Positions 57,901-64,000 of a stretch of DNA of 64,000 nucleotides are shown in pieces; within the stretch, counting starts at the first letter, position 1, and each line of letters opens with the position of its first letter. Source of the stretch: Drosophila persimilis (taxonomy: Eukaryota; Arthropoda; Insecta; Diptera; Drosophilidae); contig NW_020825288.1 of the NCBI RefSeq assembly GCF_003286085.1, forward strand, positions 4,960,001-5,024,000, written 5' to 3'. The notes beneath the pieces are model-generated. The model was not told where the DNA came from. It saw only the letters and a program-made list of their open reading frames with translations, and searched no databases. Made by a program: the position numbers and the translations under genes.

Positions 57901-60900
57901 AATATAATATGAATAGAGACTATCGTATACATATACGCGTATTACCGCACCTTTCAAGCTCCTATATTACGATGTATGGAGTGTACTTTTATTTCAATTT
58001 TATAGAAAACTCCAAACTCAATGGAGGATGATAGAATAAGGAATATATAGGCTAAGGTCTAAGGTCTTAAGATCATATAGAACAGGTTAATGTCTTATGG
58101 TTACAACGAACTGCAAATTTAAAAATATTGAAGATTGCTTTGGCAATTTACTGAAGGTTGGAGGCTTCTTCTATGGATTCCAGCTTACAGTTATATCTAA
58201 AATATGAATATGTCCATTCTTTGGGTCTGAGTTCGATAGAATATTCCAAGTGCAATGATAGTAACCCAAATTTTCAGTGAGATATAAATACGTATAAATC
58301 TCAAAGGATAATAGTTGTCTTTAAATTTAGTTTGATTTCTAACAAACTGAAGCGTTTTCTGATCTTATCGCTTAACATGCCAGCTATCTGAATCAGAGCC
58401 AAATCAGAGTCAATAAACTTTCTAGCCTGCACAAATCTTCTTCAAATTTCCTTCAAATCTTCGCTTTGATGGTGTCATATGGCGCTGAGTCACTTGGGAC
58501 AATCCTAAATTGTACGCAAATCATCTCTACATGTGTTTCCGTTTGATATTCGGCCACTGTTGACACAGTCACAGAATAATAATTAGTTTTTTCAAGACAC
58601 TGGCCCTCTAAGCATGACTCAAAAACGAAATGGGTATTTTTAATTTCGGAAATGACCAAAAGATGAGCAAATATTTGCAATTAAAGAAACAAAAACTGGA
58701 GATCAGAGAAAGGCTATCTGGAATATTCATTTGAAATGTTTCTTTAACAATTGGTATCTCTTTGTACATATCGTGGCCTCAAGGATATTCGTACGTACTT
58801 TTCCAACCACTTAGGCGGTTCATCAATAACGTGACTGCACTCTGCCCTCAACGGGCTAATAAATAATTCAAAGCTACTCGAAAAACCAATAAAAAAAGAG
58901 GCAAAACGCAAACGGGTTCATATCCTGCCCCTAATTCGCCTGAAGGCTGTTCTTGTAGGTGTAGTCCCCGAATGGCTCCATAATTCATTTGACGACGGCC
59001 AGAGAAAACTATGCCAATTAATTAATACAAATTATGAAATGGAAAGCCAGAAAGCGAGAAGTCGAAAAGGAAATGGCCAAGTCGGCTGAGTTATGCTCGC
59101 GGCAAACGCATTTCGCTCGCCTTTGAAATGTCCTTGCAATCCTTTGACGACGCCGACCCAAATACTGGCCAATGCTTTGTGTATTGGCCACGAAAAATGC
59201 AAATTCCTCGAGTTCCCGGCACCGAGCCACTTGCTCCACTTAAGCACTCGCTCCGTGTGGGAGTTGTCCCTATTGATTTAATTCCCAGGCTATTCGGCCA
59301 GTGACGCAATTCTCGTGGCGGGGAGAGTCAGCATAGAGTTGAATGTGCCACCGGGGCTCGTATACTCGTAATCCTGCGGCGGCGGTGGCCACCCCAAGGG
59401 GTTGTTTGTGCCGCCGCCACGCTCTTTTCGGCGCTGCTTGCCAGACGCTACGGGTATATGTTTTCCTATTAGGTTGGAGGCGCCACAATGACTGCGCATA
59501 GTTTTATGGTATCGGTTTTTATGTCTCCTTCCGACGTTGTCATTGCTGTACCCTCCCCCTTTTGCCTTTTGGGCTGTAATTGATATACATTTTTGTGGGT
59601 CTCGAATTTCGGTTACCACTGCAGCTGGGGTCTTGACCTAGACAATTTTTGTGCTCCGCTCAGCAAAAGGTCAGTTACCCAACATGTAATGCAGATAGAT
59701 CGAGATCTTACAGAGATTGCCCCCTCATTTGCATAGACAAATGAGTAATAATTGTTTGGATAATAATTAATCATACTAATATTAAGCACTTTAAAGATGA
59801 CAATGGAAATGAGTCAGGAGATGGTGACCACAGCACAAGCCCCAGTCAAATGTTGACTCTTGAATTTGGTCCGCTGGCCAATAAATATTAGTCAACAAAT
59901 ATACATAGCAGAGTGTGTACGTACCACCTTATTGGTCTTTTGGTCTTTTGGTCTTTTGGGGGCTGTGTGCGGCAGGCTGTTGCAAGGTTAGCGGGGAATC
60001 GGGGAATATATCGACCCTCCTCCAGAAATTTCTCAAGCTTGAATCATAATGAGAAACGGTAACAGAGTCAGACTGTCTATCATTGTCATCCCATGCACAA
60101 TATTTAGCTAGAATTTTGCAAGCAAATATCGCTCGCAATCGGACAACTGAGTCAACAATGAGGTAATGCCTGCTCGAAACTCCAGGGTTCCAGTGCGTAA
60201 CTCGACTTTACTTTCGTATCTCAGTGGGAACATGGAAAATCGTTTGTTTTTAACAAGTGAGCGGTGCACTTGGACTCCGGGCTGATAAGACAATTGCCAG
60301 TCTTTGTACCACCGTCTGACCCACTGACTGATTGACTGGATTGCCTTTGTCGACCAAGTTATGAGGCATTTAATCAGCACTAACAGAAGTTGGGAGCCCC
60401 TTTTGCCCCCTCCAACCCACTTGTAATGGTGCATAGTGCTACACTTCCTTAATGCTTCAACACAAACATCGGCATTTGTATCTGCAGCACGCACTCTTCA
60501 AGCTGCGAAATATCATAGAAGGCGGGGAGAGGGGAGCCACAGCCACTCAGTCTGAAGTGGGCTAGGCGTTTGAGTATCCATCTGATTGTTGCGAATTCCT
60601 TAATTAAATTCGATGGCTTTTCTAGTGAACAGAAACGACACCAGAATACTGCCAATTCCTAAAATTCGAATAAAATCGTAAACATTAATTGGTGCAAATG
60701 ATGATTGAAATTTGCATGAATATCTCGGAATAAATACTCTGACAAAAAGTCCCAATATTTTCAGGGATAGTTTTGCATAATCTTGGAGAATAGGTATTCA
60801 ATTTTGAGCAGGGCTTGGGATCCTTGGAGATATATTAAGGTTTAACTGTTTGTTTCTATCAGAATTAGGTAGATTAACTTCTAGTTTCCCCTTGTAATAA

Positions 60901-61270
60901 CACTCTTTTTATAACCTCTTAGATCGAAGCTTTATCGGAATTTAAAAATCAACCGAAATCATGTTGCTACATTGTACATCTACATGTGCATCGAACTTGA
61001 CATTTTTTAGTGGCGCCACATCTAATTTCACCACGCGTATGTTTTTGGTGCGCAGTGGTGCTTCTACATGTATTGTACACACTCTGAGCAAACCTAGAAT
61101 TTACAAATTTGGTATTTTAGGTGGGTTTCTCAATTCAAAAAATAAATGGCAGAGATCGCTTTTTTTATGCCTTTAATGAATATCTTTAGATATCAGATAT
61201 TTATCAATTTTATCAATTTCATCAATCTATTATCCTTGTCGATCCTTCCTTGTCGCTCACATTCAAAAAA
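57901..61270. other. Intergenic region without recognised gene
   Basis: Short open frames only. A small tandem repeat of TCTTTTGGT (three copies) lies at 59934-59959. The 60960-61100 stretch has GTACA/TGTAC-rich motifs but no assignable function. Confidence 0.5.
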
Positions 61271-62485
61271 GTTAGATTTGGCGCGCACCAACCGGTATAT
61301 TTTGTATATTTCGGTGCTGTTCTGAGGGTCATACTGTAGAAATACTGGTTTTCGCCGCGCTCCCATGGTATTTTTGTCCATTTTCTTCAATCTATTAATT
61401 TAATTTTCAATTTTATATAGAAATCCAATAAATGCAAGTATTTCGAATAGGCCAATCATGTATAGAATTGATTCATCAATCGTATTAAATTGAGTGGGCA
61501 TGGCTAAATCTTCCATATAGATGGTATTATTCAACGGAACAAAGAATATGAGGAATTTGAATTCGCCGCTGTTCGCCGCAGTTCGCCCCAGTTCGCTTTA
61601 GCAACAATGAGTCTCATTCCATACACAAATGTTGCGCATTCCATACACAAAAGTTGCTGCAACATTTACTTGAAAACCGTTTTTTGGTCAAAATAAAATA
61701 CATAAAGGTAATTAAAAGAAGCAATCTTGTAGAAAATGCATTTATCTATGGGATAAAGCTAAGTGGGCAAATCTATATAGCTTGAAATATAGGCAATACC
61801 CGATTCGCCGCAGTTTCGCTATTGCAACAATGAGTCCCATTCCATACACAAATGTTGCTAATTCCATGCACAAATGTTGCTAATTCAATGATCACATACC
61901 CTGGGGGAAATGGATGTTATAGAATTGTGAATATGTTAGTCATCCCAGGCTCCAAAGAAGGCAAAAACAATTTAGTCTCTGTTTTAAACATATTTCAACG
62001 ATATTTTAAGCTTATTTTGTTATTGCAGGGACCAAGAATAGGTATCAGGATCGAGATATATATACAAAACACTCATAATATACATGAATATGTCTAAAAA
62101 ATGTCAATTTGAGAAAAGGTCTTTATTCGTCACGTTTTATCTTCATATCAATATTTATACCTTCATATAAAATTGACAAAATAGGGTATACAAAGACCTA
62201 TACTAAGGCTTACACGCATCATAGCGACTGTTTTTTTGTTTAACTTTTTCGTTTAAAACTTTTTTTATAATAAATGCAATAAAAGCAAGGATTAAAAACT
62301 AACCAATTGTGTAGAAAATTAATTCATTAATCGGATAAAATTATGTGGGCATGGCAAAATGTTCTATATAGCTAGTAATATTCGACGGAATATCAAAAAC
62401 GAGGAATATGTAAAATATAACTTGACTTCGTCAGTATGTTTACGGTATATTTTCATATGAGTTGGTATATTTTGGTATATTTCTT
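61270..62485 (+). repeat. Dispersed promoter-associated repeat, three to four units
   Basis: Units in plus orientation. The block AGTGGGCATGGCTAAAT-TTC-ATATAG recurs at about 61492, 61770 and 62343 in diverged form, preceded each time by TGTAGAAAAT-ATTCATTAATCGGATAAA-like DNA. A GTTCGCC/TTGCAACAATGAGTC block with CATTCCATACACAAATGTTG is duplicated at 61590-61660 and 61805-61880. The 62270-62480 unit matches, feature by feature, the minus-strand units at 25.0-25.5 kb, including ACGGAATATCAAAAACGAGG and TTCGTCAGTATGT. A GGTATATTTTGTATATT and GGTCATACTG pair occurs at 61293-61337. Confidence 0.6.
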
Positions 62486-62488
62486 ATT

Positions 62489-62512
62489 TATCGATAAGTC
62501 CGCGGTCACACT
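62489..62512 (+). promoter_or_regulatory. Ets97D: DRE and Motif 1 of the Ets97D promoter
   Basis: TATCGATA (DRE, 62489-62496) is followed six bases later by GGTCACACTG (Motif 1, bound by M1BP in Drosophila). Both are hallmarks of TATA-less housekeeping promoters, 64-87 bp before the start codon. Transcription probably starts close to or just after Motif 1. Confidence 0.75.
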
Positions 62513-62575
62513 GCCTACGAGATAAAAAAAATAAATAAACAATAAATAAACGATAATTATCCAATTAACAAAGCA

Positions 62576-64000
62576 ATGGAAGGCGCCAATGTGCTCGCGG
62601 ACGAACTGATGCGGCGTCTGAGCGATGGCGGCACCTTGGGTAAGTCGGAGAGCAGCGGAAATCGCTGCGCCATGCGGACGCACCTGTTGTAACAAATTGT
62701 GCCGTAAACAATTAATTGCAGAGGAGGTGATCGACAGCGAGATGTTCGAGAAGACGCAATTCGCGGATGCCGACGACATTATCGTTGTGCACATGGATAT
62801 CAGGGAGCCGCTGACGGCGCTGAAGTAAGAGAACAGAACCTCCTTTGTGGCGAGCACATGGACAGCACTGACGAAAACGTCTCTTCTTCTTCCTGTTACA
62901 GAAAACTTGTTGAGGACAAAATTGACGTGGAACTGCACTACTATTCGTTTTGGCTGCAGGATGCCCAAGAGGTGAGTGCAGCTCTCGGGGAGGTTCCACT
63001 TCTAAAACTCTTTCATTCTTACAGCTGGAACCGCACAAGAACCTTGTGGATCAGTGCGTTAAAGGCGAAGGCCTGGTACAGATCAACGTCCAAATCCAAA
63101 CCATACAAAAAAGAATCAACATAGTGGACGTCCTGAAGCCCACAGATGACGCGCTGGCCGATCAGGGCCCAGAGGAAACCATCTCGCCGGTGACGGCCCA
63201 GCTCTCGCCGCCCGATTCGTTGAGCGTCAAAAGTTCGCCCACCGTTAGTCCCGTGAAAACGGAGAGCCTCAAGCGCAAAAGGGTCAAAGAGGAGTCGGAA
63301 GAAGAGCCCGTGGAGCCGGTCAAGAGTGTGAAGCCCGTGCTCAATTGGGTGCTGGACAGCAAGTTCAAGCGGGAGCAGACGCGTCTGAATATCCCCGAGG
63401 TGGCCAGCGAATGGACCACGGCCCATGTGAGCCACTGGCTGGAGTGGGCCGTGAAGCAGTTCGAGCTGAACGACATCATCATGAGCGACTGGCAGATCAA
63501 CGGACAAGAGCTGTGCGCCATGACGCACGAGGAGTTCAGCCAGAAGCTGCCGCACGATCCGGGCAATGTTTTCTGGACACACCTGCAGCTGCTCAAGGAG
63601 TGCAACTTTGTGTCCGTCGTTCACAAACAGGCCGAGGAGCTGCGGAAGCCCAAGCAACCGAAGATCGTGATTCCCAGCAGCACGGCGGCGACTTCTGCGA
63701 CGTCCCTCGAACAGCGGATCATGAGGAAGTCCTACCAGAGCGTCAAGAGTACGGATTGTGAGTAGAATAAGTCTCCAGCAAGGGCCTTCCATTGATCCCC
63801 CTCTTTTATAGCCGACAGTTCGCCAACGCCACAAAGCCCCACAAATTACACCGCAGTTGGCTCCGGGAACAATGGCCAGGTGCAGCTGTGGCAATTCCTG
63901 CTCGAAATCCTCACCGACTGCGATCACTCGGACATCATCGAGTGGGTGGGCACCGAGGGCGAGTTCAAGCTTGTCGAGCCCGATCGCGTGGCCCGCCTCT
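62576..64000 (+). CDS. Ets97D: ETS-family transcription factor (GABP-alpha type), 3' end missing
   Basis: Exons: 62576-62639, 62722-62824, 62902-62971, 63025-63757 and 63812 onward, open to the window edge. Residues about 25-115 form the N-terminal ubiquitin-like (OST) domain of GABP-alpha ([40 protein letters not shown]). A Pro/Ser/Glu linker with KRKRVKEE as a possible nuclear signal follows. The pointed/SAM domain spans about 203-280 ([29 protein letters not shown]). The ETS domain begins at about 348 ([12 protein letters not shown]) and is truncated by the window at RVARL. It binds GGAA sites with a Notch-like ankyrin beta partner in other animals. Domain order and the 97D neighbours identify Ets97D (D-elg), needed in oogenesis. 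Confidence 0.93.

Noticed and set aside
63019..63927. 302-codon minus-strand open frame
   Set aside because: Antisense shadow of Ets97D exons 4-5, crossing a real intron of that gene.

Overview
The window is insect nuclear DNA, almost certainly Drosophila. It has short phase-conserved introns, a long neuronal-type gene with multi-kilobase introns, Drosophila core-promoter elements (the DRE palindrome TATCGATA and a GGTCACACTG Motif 1) and genes that match the 97D-97E interval of the D. melanogaster map: Tsp97E, a CG6330-type uridine phosphorylase, slamdance (sda) and Ets97D. The gene content and the local duplicates are compatible with a non-melanogaster species (an obscura-group fly is my guess), but the species cannot be fixed from the sequence alone.

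Layout. 1-2.6 kb: 3' half of Tsp97E (+) with two alternative last exons. 2.6-8.5 kb: mostly non-coding, with a broken coding-like segment near 3 kb and an intact two-exon proteasome beta4-type (PSMB2) gene on the minus strand. 7.2-15.3 kb: uridine phosphorylase CG6330 (+) with two alternative first exons. 16.2-18.9 kb: a gene-poor stretch with a non-LTR retroelement remnant, a tiny two-exon gene for a putative membrane microprotein, a frameshifted copy of it, and Tc1-like terminal sequences. 18.9-20.5 kb: a second, diverged uridine phosphorylase (+), tail to tail with a SPAG1-type TPR cochaperone gene (-, 20.5-22.25 kb). 22.5-22.85 kb: two identical tRNA-Gln(TTG) genes. 23.3-24.9 kb: a gene with two Myb/SANT-like (trihelix) domains (-) whose start codon appears to be split by an intron. 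25.7-57 kb: sda (-), a type II membrane M1 aminopeptidase. Its catalytic exons are clustered at 26.5-32.6 kb, its first coding exon is at 47.2 kb, and a probable untranslated first exon lies near 57.0 kb. Introns 1 and 0 (about 14.6 and 9.8 kb) are non-coding apart from a predicted symmetric cassette exon. 62.5 kb to the end: Ets97D (GABP-alpha type, +), cut by the window edge in its ETS domain.

The genes do not form a pathway; they are ordinary neighbours on a fly chromosome arm. The most interesting non-gene structures are: (i) a dispersed repeat family whose units contain TATATT-type tracts and decayed or intact Motif 1-like sites, and which abuts the promoters of both the SANT-domain gene and Ets97D; (ii) a two-level tandem array (alternating about 155 and about 180 bp units, about 335 bp period) inside sda intron 1; (iii) a symmetric, low-complexity cassette exon that would change the cytoplasmic tail of sda; and (iv) the duplicated microprotein locus. 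All exon structures were assembled by eye from reading frame, splice-site consensus and protein-family resemblance; no alignment or search was run.
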